The position numbers were made by a program, and so were the translations under genes. A stretch of DNA of 64,000 nt from Flavobacterium kingsejongi (GTDB lineage: Bacteria > Bacteroidota > Bacteroidia > Flavobacteriales > Flavobacteriaceae), in NCBI RefSeq assembly GCF_003076475.1, contig NZ_CP020919.1:1674001-1738000 (forward strand), read 5' to 3'. The notes below the pieces were generated by a model that was not told the origin of the DNA, searched no databases, and saw only the letters and a list, made by a program, of their open reading frames with translations. Position 1 is the first letter of the stretch. Each line of letters opens with the position of its first letter. Positions 26,458 through 36,485 of the stretch are shown one piece after another.

Positions 26458-27819
26458 ATGATAAAACACACACTTATTGCCGCGCTATTGATAGCAACAC
26501 TAAGCAGTTGTAAAAAAGAAGCAACAACAGGGAAAGACGAAGAAAAAACAACCGCCTTTGTGCCGTACACCCATGATAAGGCAGAGAATGCCGTAATCTA
26601 TGAAGCCAATATCCGACAATATTCTCCCGAAGGTACTTTTGAAGCTTTTACCAAAGATATTCCGAAGCTTAAAGAACTGGGGGTAAAAGTACTTTGGGTA
26701 ATGCCCGTATATCCTATAGGCGAGAAAAATCGTAAGGAAGGATTGGGGAGTTATTATTCCATTCGTGATTACCGCGGGATCAATCCGGAATTTGGTACCA
26801 AAGAAGATTTTAAAAAACTGATTGCCACAGCACATGAGAATGGAATTTATGTCATCATGGACTGGGTAGCGAATCATACCGCCTGGGATCATCCTTGGAT
26901 TACAGAACATCCGGATTATTATGTAAAAGATAAAAAAGGGAATCTGGTTTCTCCTTATGACTGGACCGATGTAGCAGAACTGGATTATGCCAATCCGGAA
27001 GTGCGAAAAGCAATGGTGTCCGAAATGAGTTATTGGGTAACCGATTTTAATATTGATGGATTCCGTTGTGATATGGCGCATGAAGTGCCTACCGATTTCT
27101 GGAATGACGCAGTGGGTAAAATTGCTCCTGGAAAGACGCTCTTTATGTTAGGCGAAACCGAAAATGCCGATTTACTTGAAAAAGCATTTGATGTCGTATA
27201 TGGCTGGGAACTGCATCATATTACCAATGATATCGCACAGGGCAAAAAAAATGTAAAAGCCTATGACGATTACATCCGTAAAAATGACTCGCTGCTACAG
27301 CCGGATGATTTTAAAATGAACTTTACGTCCAACCACGATGAGAATACCTGGTCGGGAACCGAATATGAGAGAATGGGCGATGCCGTAGAACTTTTTGCAG
27401 CGTTAACTTATATGACTCCGGGAATGCCTTTGATTTATAACGGGCAGGAATACGATTCCAAAGTACGGTTGAAATTTTTCGAGAAAGACCAGATTACACA
27501 TGATAAAGGGAAAATGTATCCCGTATATGAAAAATTGGGTAAACTGAAAAATGAGAATCCGGCTTTAAACGGTGGAAAAAAAGCAGCAGCCTATAAACGT
27601 ATTGCCACTTCTTCCGATTTAAATGTCCTGGCTTTCAACAGAAGTAAAGACAACCAGGAAGTCCTGTTTATCGGAAACCTGACCAAAGCGGCACAATCCT
27701 TTACAGTGCCGGTAAGTGGCGTATACCTGGATTATATGAAAGGTACGAAAGTTACCCTATCCCAGGATCAGAAGTATACCTACCAGCCTTGGGAGTATAA
27801 AATATTAGTAAAACAATAA
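26458..27819 (+). CDS. SusG-like GH13 alpha-amylase lipoprotein
   Basis: A 453-residue GH13 enzyme anchored as a lipoprotein: MIKHTLIAALLIATLSSC places the lipobox Cys at 18, followed by KKEATTG. Start is ATG 26458; a TTG at 26452 would add two residues. Catalytic residues: Asp205 in GFRCDMAHE, Glu233 in MLGETEN and Asp294 in TSNHDENTW. It lacks the long inserted starch-binding module of Bacteroides SusG and is shorter than it. Surface display is likely but not provable from sequence, since the residues after Cys are basic rather than acidic. It is the last gene of the locus, 10 bp after the preceding one and before a terminator. Confidence 0.88.
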   Translation: MIKHTLIAALLIATLSSCKKEATTGKDEEKTTAFVPYTHDKAENAVIYEANIRQYSPEGTFEAFTKDIPKLKELGVKVLWVMPVYPIGEKNRKEGLGSYYSIRDYRGINPEFGTKEDFKKLIATAHENGIYVIMDWVANHTAWDHPWITEHPDYYVKDKKGNLVSPYDWTDVAELDYANPEVRKAMVSEMSYWVTDFNIDGFRCDMAHEVPTDFWNDAVGKIAPGKTLFMLGETENADLLEKAFDVVYGWELHHITNDIAQGKKNVKAYDDYIRKNDSLLQPDDFKMNFTSNHDENTWSGTEYERMGDAVELFAALTYMTPGMPLIYNGQEYDSKVRLKFFEKDQITHDKGKMYPVYEKLGKLKNENPALNGGKKAAAYKRIATSSDLNVLAFNRSKDNQEVLFIGNLTKAAQSFTVPVSGVYLDYMKGTKVTLSQDQKYTYQPWEYKILVKQ

Positions 27820-27835
27820 TTCCAAAAGAAGTTAT

Positions 27836-27879
27836 AAAAGGGGCTGTTTCACAAAGCGTGGGACAGCCACTTTTATTTT
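27836..27879 (+). terminator. Terminator at the end of the maltodextrin locus
   Basis: GGCTGTTTCAC pairs with GTGGGACAGCC (with G-U pairs) around loop AAAGC; outer AAAAG pairs with CTTTT, followed by a T-rich tail. The roughly 250 bp after it carry no recognisable gene. Confidence 0.75.
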
Positions 27880-28126
27880 AGGATGAATACAACTTGCCAG
27901 ATAACAGCGTAGTAGCTGTTGCCAACAAATACGATTTCGGTAGAATGTTGGATTTTTAATACCCGTAATACTACAGATCAAGGGATCTTGCAGCGGATAA
28001 AATAAAGAAAAACCTAATCAAACGTGTGCGGCGATGTTTTAGTATGGGCATAGATAAAAATTATGCAGATTTTAATTTTGAACCCAATCATTTCGTAATT
28101 TTGTATCCAATTTCGAATCCCCGATT

Positions 28127-30487
28127 ATGAAGACTACCGATTACACGGAAAACCCTTTCAAGTTACAAATCTCCTTTCATAAAGTAATTGAAAGCCTGGA
28201 AGAAATAGCATTGACAGATGTGGATTACCGTGCCAATTATGCCAAAGCATTGCTGAAAGAGATTGAGCCGTTTCCGGAACTTCGGGACGGAATAGCATCT
28301 CTGGCACAGATTGAAGAACATAGCGTACTTATACAATACCTGCTGGCTGATTTATTCCCTACAGCATTGAGCAATAACGAAATAAAAGCGGTTAGTATAC
28401 CGTTCCAGGATATTACATTTAATTATTCCGGGCGTTTTACCAGAATAATGGATCAGGCAGGCCCTGATTTTGATATCAGCATACGAAATTTCGATGAACA
28501 CCAGTTTTATGTTTTCAGTTGTTGTATGATTCTGAATTCCTACTATGGGCAGCATTTCGACTTTGCAAAACCTTTATTTTATGATATCCCGGATGCCGAT
28601 GGTATAATAAAACACTACAGGATTCTCTACAATGCCGATTTTATCGAAGTAATACCGACCGAAAAAGCAGTGCCTATCACTCCGGAAGATATATTACTGC
28701 TGGCTGATAGTTTTGACAACCTGGAACTCTGGAAAGAGAAGTTTCCGAATGAAAGCTGGATCTTAAAAGGATTTGGGATTATGACCCTTTTCGATGCTAC
28801 CATAGAAAGTTCGATTTCCAACCTGAAAAGTACTTTACTGAGCCTGGAAGAAAAGAGCGAAATAAATCAGGAAAACCTTACGTCAATTTTCCGGTCGATT
28901 TATAGAATGTCCGATCTTGAAATCGGGTTTACAGCCTTTAATGCTGTAGAAGCAAAATTTGTAAGCATTCCTTTTGAAAAGGGAATCAAAAGCCATATCC
29001 TGGCCGATGACAACACCGATTGTGATAGTTTTTTGTGTGATTGTTCCTATGATACTTTGGTAAGCGAACAAAAATACTTTATCATTTCGGATGTACAGGC
29101 TTATGCAGATGAGCATCCGGAAGAAGCACGCTTTACAACACACCTGCTTTCCCAGAATATCAGGAGCTGTATTTTTGCGCCACTTGTGAAAAATGAGAGG
29201 ATATTAGGCGTTATTGAATTAGTCTCCGCTCAGCCTCGGGAGTTAAATAGTATCAATGCCAATAAATTGGATTTTGTGCTGCCATTCCTGGTTGATACAA
29301 TTGACAGGCATTATTCCGACTTGCAAAACCAGATCGATGCTATTATTCAAAAAGAATATACGGCCATCCATCCAAGTGTGTACTGGAAGTTCCGGGATGA
29401 AGCTTTGCTGCATGTGGCAGATCGTACCAACAGCCTTGCCTTTAAGGAAATTGTTTTTAAGGAAGTAATTCCTTTATACGGGCAAATTGATATTAAGGGG
29501 TCGTCTACTGCGCGAAATGAAGCGATCCAAAAAGACCTTACGACGCAATTGTCCCTTTTGCAAACGCTTTTTGGATACATTGGAAAAAACATGGATCTTC
29601 CAGTAGTGCAACAGAATGTTTTTGAACTGGGGCAATTAGAAAAACAATTGCAGCTCAACCTGAAAGCAGACACCGAATCGCAAATACAAAACTATATTGT
29701 GGATGAGATCCATCCGATATTGGAGCATTTTAAATCCAATGGTGGCAATGTAAATGCATTGATCTTACAGTATTTTGAAGCACTGGATCCAAAGATCAAT
29801 ATGATTTATGCAGCCCGGAAAGATTTTGACAAAACGCTGTCCGTCATTAATAAAAAAATGGCCTATATACTGGATCAGAAACAGGAAATGGCGCAAACAT
29901 ATTTTCCACATTATTACGAAAGATTTAAAACGGATGGTGTAGAGCACAATTTATACATAGGGGCTTCCATTGCGCCTCAGCAGCCTTACAATACCATTTA
30001 CCTAAGCAATTTACGCTTATGGCAGCTTCAGGCCATGTGTGAGTTGGAAAACGAATATTTCAGGTTGCGCCCCAGCCTTCCGTATGATCTGGACGTGACT
30101 TCACTGATCTTAGTCTTCAGCAGCGCAATATCCATTCGTTTCAGGATGGATGAAAAACGTTTTGACGTGGATGGTACATATAATGCGCGTTACGAAGTAG
30201 TGAAAAAACGAATCGATAAAGCGAATGTCAAAGGAACCAATCAAAGGATTACAGAGAAAGGTAAGATTACGATTGTATATTCCCAGAATCATGAAGAAAC
30301 GGAATACCGTCGCTATATCGAATTCCTGCAGCATAAAAATATTTTAGGAATGGATGTGGAGAAGCTGGAAGTTGAGGATCTTCAGGGAGTGACAGGACTT
30401 CGGGCGTTACGGATCAGCGTATTGTACCAGGAAGAAATAGAAAAACTATCCTATACCTATCAGGATCTTTTGGAAGAACTGAATTAA
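28127..30487 (+). CDS. GAF-domain protein of unknown role
   Basis: A 786-residue cytosolic protein. The middle third reads as a GAF domain (about 250-400: QENLTSIFRSIYRMSDLEIG, SCIFAPLVKNERILGVIELVS, ending LPFLVDTIDRHY), which in other proteins binds small ligands. The N- and C-terminal thirds are helical, with a predicted long coil around 460-560, and show no kinase, cyclase or HTH motif. Similar large GAF proteins occur in Flavobacteria, so it is unlikely to be foreign. A TAATTTTG box at 28096-28103 is a plausible -7 element. It converges on the HD-PycTM gene and shares its terminator. Confidence 0.75.
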   Translation: MKTTDYTENPFKLQISFHKVIESLEEIALTDVDYRANYAKALLKEIEPFPELRDGIASLAQIEEHSVLIQYLLADLFPTALSNNEIKAVSIPFQDITFNYSGRFTRIMDQAGPDFDISIRNFDEHQFYVFSCCMILNSYYGQHFDFAKPLFYDIPDADGIIKHYRILYNADFIEVIPTEKAVPITPEDILLLADSFDNLELWKEKFPNESWILKGFGIMTLFDATIESSISNLKSTLLSLEEKSEINQENLTSIFRSIYRMSDLEIGFTAFNAVEAKFVSIPFEKGIKSHILADDNTDCDSFLCDCSYDTLVSEQKYFIISDVQAYADEHPEEARFTTHLLSQNIRSCIFAPLVKNERILGVIELVSAQPRELNSINANKLDFVLPFLVDTIDRHYSDLQNQIDAIIQKEYTAIHPSVYWKFRDEALLHVADRTNSLAFKEIVFKEVIPLYGQIDIKGSSTARNEAIQKDLTTQLSLLQTLFGYIGKNMDLPVVQQNVFELGQLEKQLQLNLKADTESQIQNYIVDEIHPILEHFKSNGGNVNALILQYFEALDPKINMIYAARKDFDKTLSVINKKMAYILDQKQEMAQTYFPHYYERFKTDGVEHNLYIGASIAPQQPYNTIYLSNLRLWQLQAMCELENEYFRLRPSLPYDLDVTSLILVFSSAISIRFRMDEKRFDVDGTYNARYEVVKKRIDKANVKGTNQRITEKGKITIVYSQNHEETEYRRYIEFLQHKNILGMDVEKLEVEDLQGVTGLRALRISVLYQEEIEKLSYTYQDLLEELN

Positions 30488-30529
30488 AAAACAATGCCCC
30501 GGATAAACTATCCGGGGCATTGTTTTTTA
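30486..30529. terminator. Bidirectional terminator
   Basis: A perfect 15-bp core stem ACAATGCCCCGGATA with its complement and a 3-nt loop, flanked by A-run and T-run. It serves both convergent genes. Confidence 0.92.
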
Positions 30530-30540
30530 TTGGTTTATGC

Positions 30541-31725
30541 TTAAAGGGAACGGAATGCCATTACAAAGGCTACTACAGAAGCAATGATACCGACCATAAA
30601 TACCATATAGGTAATGCGCAGCAATTTGTATTTTCTGTTGAGCACCAAGCCCAGGAAGTACAAATCTTTAATCATCGAATTGTACAGGTATTCTTTGTCT
30701 TTCATCATAACATTTACCGCCCAGAGGTATTCTTCCAGTGGCATTTTATAAAAATTCCCAAAGAACAGCAAATTGACTTTTTGGTCTTCAATATCCTTAC
30801 GGGTAAACGTTCCGCTGGTTACTTTGGGACGGGTGGACAGTATGGCAAAAATAATGGAAATTACGCTAAAAATCAGCATGATAAAAGTAGGGTAGACCAA
30901 GTGTGCATTCGTAGGGCTGTCGAGTTTTGGGATTAAAGTCGACAAGGCAATCGAAATAATAATAGCATTTACCGATAACAGGATGTTGGCCTTGCTGTCT
31001 GCAATATCGCTCAGTCGGGTATGATTGCTCAGGGTCACCCGAAACATGGTATCGATACCGCGTTCCGGAGCATCGAATTTCTCCAGCTTCTTCTGATTGA
31101 GGATGGTTTTCATCTTCTTATTCTTACCTTTTTTGGGTTTGGATATTTTCTCCTGCAATAAAGCAGTATTCTTATCCTTTCCGGGCTGCCAGTTCTTTTT
31201 GGCGAAATCAGTATAAAAACGGTGTTTTTGGGTCAGCATATCGCGATTGCCAAGGTTCCATTCGGAGTTGGAATACTCTTTGTCCTGGGTGAGTTTCCAT
31301 TCTTCCCGCAGCAATTCAGAAATTTCAAGGTAATTTTTATCTGCAAAATGGGAACAGTCCGCATCGCGGATGATTTTTTCCAAAAGAGTCTCCGGTTGGA
31401 CACACAGTTCCGTAACACGGATCAGGGCAGCAACTTTATCAATTCGTTCCTGGGGATAGTTATTTTGCTGTAGAAAATCAGTTGCAATGGCAATACTATT
31501 GGCTTCATGCTTTTCATAACCATCAATATAACCGGTGTCGTGAAGCCAGGCACATAAAAGTAGTATTTCCGCATCCTCAGGCCCAATCTTCTCGCCCTCA
31601 ATAAGAACCTTACTGCTGTTTACAACCCGTAAAGTATGATTAAAATTATGATAAATATAAGAGGAAGATAATCTATCTTTGAATAACTGGAAAACAAAAT
31701 CCTCGGCTTTTTGAACGATATCCAT
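30541..31725 (-). CDS. HD-domain phosphohydrolase fused to a PycTM (Pycsar effector-like) domain
   Basis: A 394-residue membrane protein. Residues about 1-180 form an HD phosphohydrolase domain: YHNFNHTLRVV (His30), AWLHDTGY (His62, Asp63) and RDADCSHF (Asp121), the metal ligands of the family. A basic linker (KPKKGKNKKMK, about 195-207) leads to a C-terminal domain with LSDIADSKANILLS and three hydrophobic segments near 248-266, 278-297 and 371-391. That matches the PycTM domain, first described as the membrane effector of Pycsar anti-phage systems. No pyrimidine cyclase gene lies beside it, and such fusions are common in Bacteroidota genomes, so a defence role is not shown. A cyclic-nucleotide or alarmone phosphodiesterase function is possible. 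Confidence 0.85.
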   Translation of the reverse strand: MDIVQKAEDFVFQLFKDRLSSSYIYHNFNHTLRVVNSSKVLIEGEKIGPEDAEILLLCAWLHDTGYIDGYEKHEANSIAIATDFLQQNNYPQERIDKVAALIRVTELCVQPETLLEKIIRDADCSHFADKNYLEISELLREEWKLTQDKEYSNSEWNLGNRDMLTQKHRFYTDFAKKNWQPGKDKNTALLQEKISKPKKGKNKKMKTILNQKKLEKFDAPERGIDTMFRVTLSNHTRLSDIADSKANILLSVNAIIISIALSTLIPKLDSPTNAHLVYPTFIMLIFSVISIIFAILSTRPKVTSGTFTRKDIEDQKVNLLFFGNFYKMPLEEYLWAVNVMMKDKEYLYNSMIKDLYFLGLVLNRKYKLLRITYMVFMVGIIASVVAFVMAFRSL

Positions 31726-31754
31726 ACAGTATGAAATTAAAACACTACCAAATT

Positions 31755-34700
31755 ATGAAATTATTTTGGGTTTACAGGAGCAATAAACGAAATATAACAG
31801 CATTAAAGTATATGCTGATTGTGATTTTTTTGCAATCCTGTGCCACACAGCATTCTCAGTTCGGAAGCCGTGTGCCGGTACCCGTAAAAGATAATTTTGA
31901 CAAAAAAAAATATCCCATACTTTCTATCTGATCGGTGATGCCGGAAATACAGAAGCTATAGCAGCAAAGGAAACTTTGGACCTGTTGAATGAGCGCTTGC
32001 AAAAAGCCGATTCCAACAGTACCTTACTCTTTTTAGGTGACAACATCTATCCGAAAGGAATGCCGAAAAAAGGCGATCCGGGACGGGCATCCGCAGAGCA
32101 AACGCTAACCAGGCAACTGGAAATTTCGAAAGGCTTCAAAGGCAAAACGATTGTTATTCCAGGGAATCATGATTGGTATAGCGGTATCGACGGACTAAAA
32201 GAAGAGGCGCAGTTTGTACGGGATTATCTCGGTAAAAAGTCATTTCTGCCGCGTAAAAGCTGTGGTATCGACCATATCAATATCAACGATGACGTCAGCC
32301 TGATTGTGATTGACAGCCAATGGTTTCTGGAAGATTGGGACGCACAGCCCTCCATCAACGATGACTGTGTGATCAAAACCCGGGAAGACTTTTTCGAAGA
32401 GTTGGAAAGCCAGATCAATAAAGACCAGAAGAAAGCGACGATTATTGCCATCCACCACCCCCTGATGAGTAATGGCCCTCATGGCGGTGAATTTTCGCTG
32501 CGAAAGCATATTTTTCCTTTTCAGTCTAATATTCCCCTTCCGGTAATTGGAACGGTCATCAATTTGTTTCGAAAAACCTCCGGAGTGAATCCACAGGATT
32601 TGCAGAATAAGAAATACAATACCTTGATCAAAAGGATCAAAACCCTGATCCAGGATAAGGAAAACGTGGTGGTGGTCTCCGGGCACGAACACAACCTGCA
32701 ATACATCGATAAGGATAACGTAAAACAGGTTATCAGTGGGGCCGGATCAAAAGAAGCGCCGGCACGGGCCATTAATAAAAATGATTTCTCCTACGGGAAT
32801 AATGGTTATGCCGTACTCGAAGTTAAAGATAATGGCGCATCAAAAGTATCCTTTTTTGCTACAGAAAAAGGCAAAGAAACGCTGCTTTTCGAACAGCAGC
32901 CAACATTTGCACGGCCGAAGCCAACGTTGAAAATTTTCAAAGATAAATTCCTGGCGGTAAAAGATACCGCTATTTATACTACCCAAATGACGACCAAGAG
33001 CGGTGCTTACCGTTTCCTTTGGGGGAATCACTATCGCAAATATTATAGTACACGCATTAAAGCCCGTTCGGTGGCACTGGATACGCTTTATGGCGGTTTG
33101 AAACCCACAATTGAAGGGGGAGGCCACCAGTCCAAATCATTGCGAATTGAAGATAAGAACGGACGCGAATATGTAATGCGGGCATTGCGTAAAAGTGCAA
33201 CACGTTTCCTGCAATCAGTAGCTTTTAAAGACCAGGCAGTTGAAAAAGATTTCAGGAATACTTTTGCGGAAGATTTTATTTTAGATTTTTATACCACAGC
33301 ACATCCTTATACGCCTTTTGTAGTGGGGAACCTTGCCGATAAAGTTGGGATCAACCATACAAATCCAAAGTTATTTTATGTGCCCAAGCAAAACAGGCTG
33401 GCACTTTTTAATGAAAACTTCGGGGATGAACTGTACATGATCGAAGAACGCCCGATGGACAAATTCAGCGACCTGGAGAGTTTTGGGAAACCGCCGAAAA
33501 TTGTAAGTACAGAAGACGTACTGTCCAATGTGAAAAAGAGCAAAAAATACAGTGTTGATGAGCCAGCTTATATCCGGGCCAGAATGTTTGACATGCTGAT
33601 TGGAGATTGGGACCGGCACGATGACCAATGGCGTTGGGGAGAATATAAAGAAAATGGAAAAGTAATATATCGCCCTATTCCAAGAGACCGCGACCAGGCC
33701 TTTACGAAATACGACGGAAAGCTGCTATCCATTTTGATGAACATCCCGGCCTTGCGCCACATGCGAAAATTTGACGATGATCTTGACAATGTACGCTGGT
33801 TCAACCGGGAGGCTTATACCCTCGATTTGGCACTGATTACACAATCAGATGAAAAGGTATGGCAGGAACAGGCGCAGTATATCGTAGACCACCTGAGTGA
33901 TAAAGAAATAGATATCGCCTTTGAGAATGTACCGAAAGAAGTCAAAGGGGTAACAATTGATAAAATCAAGAGTGACCTTAAAATCCGTAAAACCCACTTA
34001 GCAGAATATGCCCGGAAATACTACGATGTACTTCAGGAAACGGTATTGGTAGTAGGAACGGAGAACAAAGATCAATTCCTGATTACCAGGGAGCCGGAAG
34101 GAGGGACACGAGTGCAATTATACAGTTCGGTGAATGGAGAGCAGCAATTGGTACAGGACCGCACTTATTTTAAGCCAAAAACCAAAGAAATCTGGTTGTA
34201 TGGTTTGGATAAAGAAGATACCTATACCGTAAACGGAAAAGGGAAAAAAACAATATTGATTCGTCTTTTGGGAGGCCAGGATAATGATGTATATCATATC
34301 AATGCTGGAAAAAGGGTGAAAATATATGATTTCAAATCCAAGGAAAACACGTTCAATAACGACGGTCATGCCCGTAAAATACTGTCTGATGATTATACGG
34401 TGAATACTTATGATTATGAAAAACCAAAGTACGATGTAGTAGCGGGATATCCCTGGATTGGGTATAACCCTGATGATGGCGTAAAACTGGGTGCGGTGGC
34501 CAATTATACCGTAAATGGTTTCAATCGCTATCCGTATACACAAAGGCACAGCATAGGAGGAAATTACTATTTTGCGACTGGTGGTTATGAATTTACCTAT
34601 AAAGGGATCTTTACCCATTTGATCGGGGACTGGAACCTGGTAGTGGATGCAAAGTATACCAGCCCGAATTTCAGCGTGAATTTCTTCGGATTTGGTAATG

Positions 34701-35476
34701 AAACCCCCAATCTTCAAAAAGAAATCAACAGGAATTACAACCGTGTAAAAATCCGTAAGCTTATTGCGGCTCCTTCCTTACAGTGGAAAGGAGAGCAGGG
34801 TGGTGCTGCCGTTATTCAGAGTTCATTTCAGAGAATCAGGGTGCTGGATACCGAGGGGCGCTTTATTTCAGAACCTGGTGTTGTGCCGGACGATGCATTT
34901 GGCTATAAGAATTTTGTGGACCTGAATGCCAAATACAGCTATGACAATTATGACAATACTTCCAATCCAACCTTGGGAATGAGCTTTTCGATGTTGGGTG
35001 GTTTTACGATGAATGTCAATGAAACCGACAGGCGATTTCCGTATGCAGAAACCGCATTAGGATTCAATTACAGGCTGACACCAAGCGGGAAATGGGTATT
35101 GGCAACGGTGATGAAAGGGAAAGCACTTTTTGACGATAAATATGAGTTTTACCAGGCTTCTACCTTAGGGGGCGATTATGACCTTAGGGGTTTCCGCAAC
35201 CAGCGTTTCTCCGGGAAGCAGTCCTTCTACCAAAGTACTGACCTGCGCCTGAATCTGGGTAAACTCAGGACCGGAATAGCACCTACACAGTATGGAGTAT
35301 TCGGAGGCTACGATTATGGAAGAGTATGGCTGGATAATAACGATTCCCGAAAATGGCATCAGTCATTCGGAGGCGGAATCTGGATTAATGGGGTGAACCT
35401 CGTCACCGGACAGCTTTCGGTATTTCACTCCACAGATGGGCTTCGAATTTCAGGCGGTATAGGTTTCGGTTTCTAA
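31755..35476 (+). CDS. Calcineurin-like phosphoesterase fused to outer-membrane beta-barrel, frameshifted at an A9 tract
   Basis: One gene split into two frames. The first part (start ATG 31755, or 31731) encodes a lipoprotein leader ending IFLQSC, then GSRVPVPVKDNFDKKK, and stops at 31931. The second part, displaced by one base, continues as ISHTFYLIGDAGN and runs about 1,180 residues to 35476. Adding one A to the run of nine A at 31902-31910 would join them exactly. The phosphoesterase motifs are all in the second frame: GDAGN, LGDNIYPKG, PGNHDWY, AIHHPLMSNGPHGG and SGHEHNLQ. The C-terminal third resembles a BamA/TamA-like surface-antigen barrel ending GGIGFGF. It could be a real mutation, phase variation, slippage that restores the protein, or a base-calling error. 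Confidence 0.8.
31902..31910 (+). other. A9 homopolymer at the frameshift
   Basis: Nine consecutive A following GAC. The upstream frame reads the tract as Lys-Lys-Lys then stops at 31931; ten A would join leader and phosphoesterase. Such tracts allow transcriptional slippage or phase switching and are also a typical place for sequencing errors. Confidence 0.8.
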
Positions 35477-35496
35477 TAGCCAGACTTAATAAAAAT

Positions 35497-35544
35497 AAAA
35501 AAAGGTTGCTAAAAATCACAGTGGATTTTTAGCAACCTTTTTTT
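35497..35544. terminator. Bidirectional terminator
   Basis: AAAAAAAGGTTGCTAAAAATC and its perfect complement around a 6-nt loop. The symmetrical A- and T-runs let it end both the barrel gene (plus) and the lipoprotein gene (minus). Confidence 0.92.
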
Positions 35545-35586
35545 ATATGCACTCTTATCCTGATCTAATTTCAGGTGCAACACTAT

Positions 35587-36450
35587 TTATTCCAGTTCAA
35601 ACTCATAAAGCTTCCCGCCGGTCTTTTTCTTTCTTTCGTCAGTAATAAAAAGGGTGGTATTGTCTTTAAAGCAAACGCCTTCTTTTTGGGAAATAAGCCC
35701 AAGTTCCAGCATTTTAGCAGTACCATCCAGGAAGTGATCCCCTTTATAATTGGTAAATAACCAAACACGGCTATTGCTTAATAGTACCATTTTACTGCCG
35801 TCCGGACTAATGGCTGCACTGGTGATCGCACAATGGTTGAAAATATTACAGGTTTTATACGAACCTACATATTCGGCCGCATGGTTTCCGGGAGTATTTG
35901 GGATTTTGTACACCAGTGTCGTACCATCAAAGCCTTTGCTCCTGTTCTTGGTAAAAAGGTAAAAGGTATTCTGGAAAATAAAAAAGGCTTCGCAATCATA
36001 AAAATAGTCGCTTTTCTTTGGAGGGAACGCCTTTTGTTCCGGATAGTAAAAGGTAATCGTTTCTGCAGGGACAGCGGCGGTTTTTTCTAAATCTTCGGCT
36101 TTGATTTTGTAAATGGCCAGGTCTTTACGCTTATTGTCATTATTACCAAAATCGCCCACATATAAGTTGCCGGCAGCATCCGATGTCAGTTCCTCCCAGT
36201 CTACATTAGTCACTCCGGTAAGCGATACCGTATGGCCTATTTTTCCTTTGCTGTTGATTCCGTATACCATCGGTGCATTACCGCTGTCTTCAAGGGTCCA
36301 CAACAAATCAGAATGTGCCACTTTCTCAACAGCCGAAATTTCCTTTAGTTTTTTCGGGAGTTCAAAAAGTTCTTTCAAGCCGGTTTTTCGGGCACAGGAA
36401 AGCAGAATAAAGACAACAAGGAGCAAGGTAGGCAGTCGTAATGTTTTCAT
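35587..36450 (-). CDS. Beta-propeller-like lipoprotein, SdiA-regulated type possible
   Basis: A 287-residue lipoprotein: MKTLRLPTLLLVVFILLSC, lipid Cys at 19. The mature part has repeated beta-strand blades such as LLWTLEDSGNAPMVYGI, NVDWEELTSDAAGNLYVGDFG and SAAISPDGSKMVLLS, typical of a beta-propeller. The DWEEL and DFGNN segments are common in SdiA-regulated-like or esterase-like phytase propellers; no catalytic set can be assigned. It converges with the barrel gene and is monocistronic. Its upstream gap holds the structured element at 36486. Confidence 0.7.
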   Translation of the reverse strand: MKTLRLPTLLLVVFILLSCARKTGLKELFELPKKLKEISAVEKVAHSDLLWTLEDSGNAPMVYGINSKGKIGHTVSLTGVTNVDWEELTSDAAGNLYVGDFGNNDNKRKDLAIYKIKAEDLEKTAAVPAETITFYYPEQKAFPPKKSDYFYDCEAFFIFQNTFYLFTKNRSKGFDGTTLVYKIPNTPGNHAAEYVGSYKTCNIFNHCAITSAAISPDGSKMVLLSNSRVWLFTNYKGDHFLDGTAKMLELGLISQKEGVCFKDNTTLFITDERKKKTGGKLYEFELE

Positions 36451-36485
36451 AGTAAAATTTTTAAGGTGGGCAATCCCTTCGGGCC

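Noticed and set aside
27880..28126. A short protein-like run (VAVANKYDFGRMLDF) after the maltodextrin-locus terminator
   Set aside because: Only about 24 codons lie between stops and I cannot tie it to any family, so it is as likely to be chance.
28127..30487. A signalling kinase or cyclase in the large GAF protein
   Set aside because: No histidine kinase, GGDEF, EAL or cyclase motif is visible outside the GAF region.
30541..31725. A complete Pycsar defence operon
   Set aside because: Only the PycTM domain is present, fused to an HD domain. The neighbours are a GAF protein and an outer-membrane phosphoesterase, with no pyrimidine cyclase.
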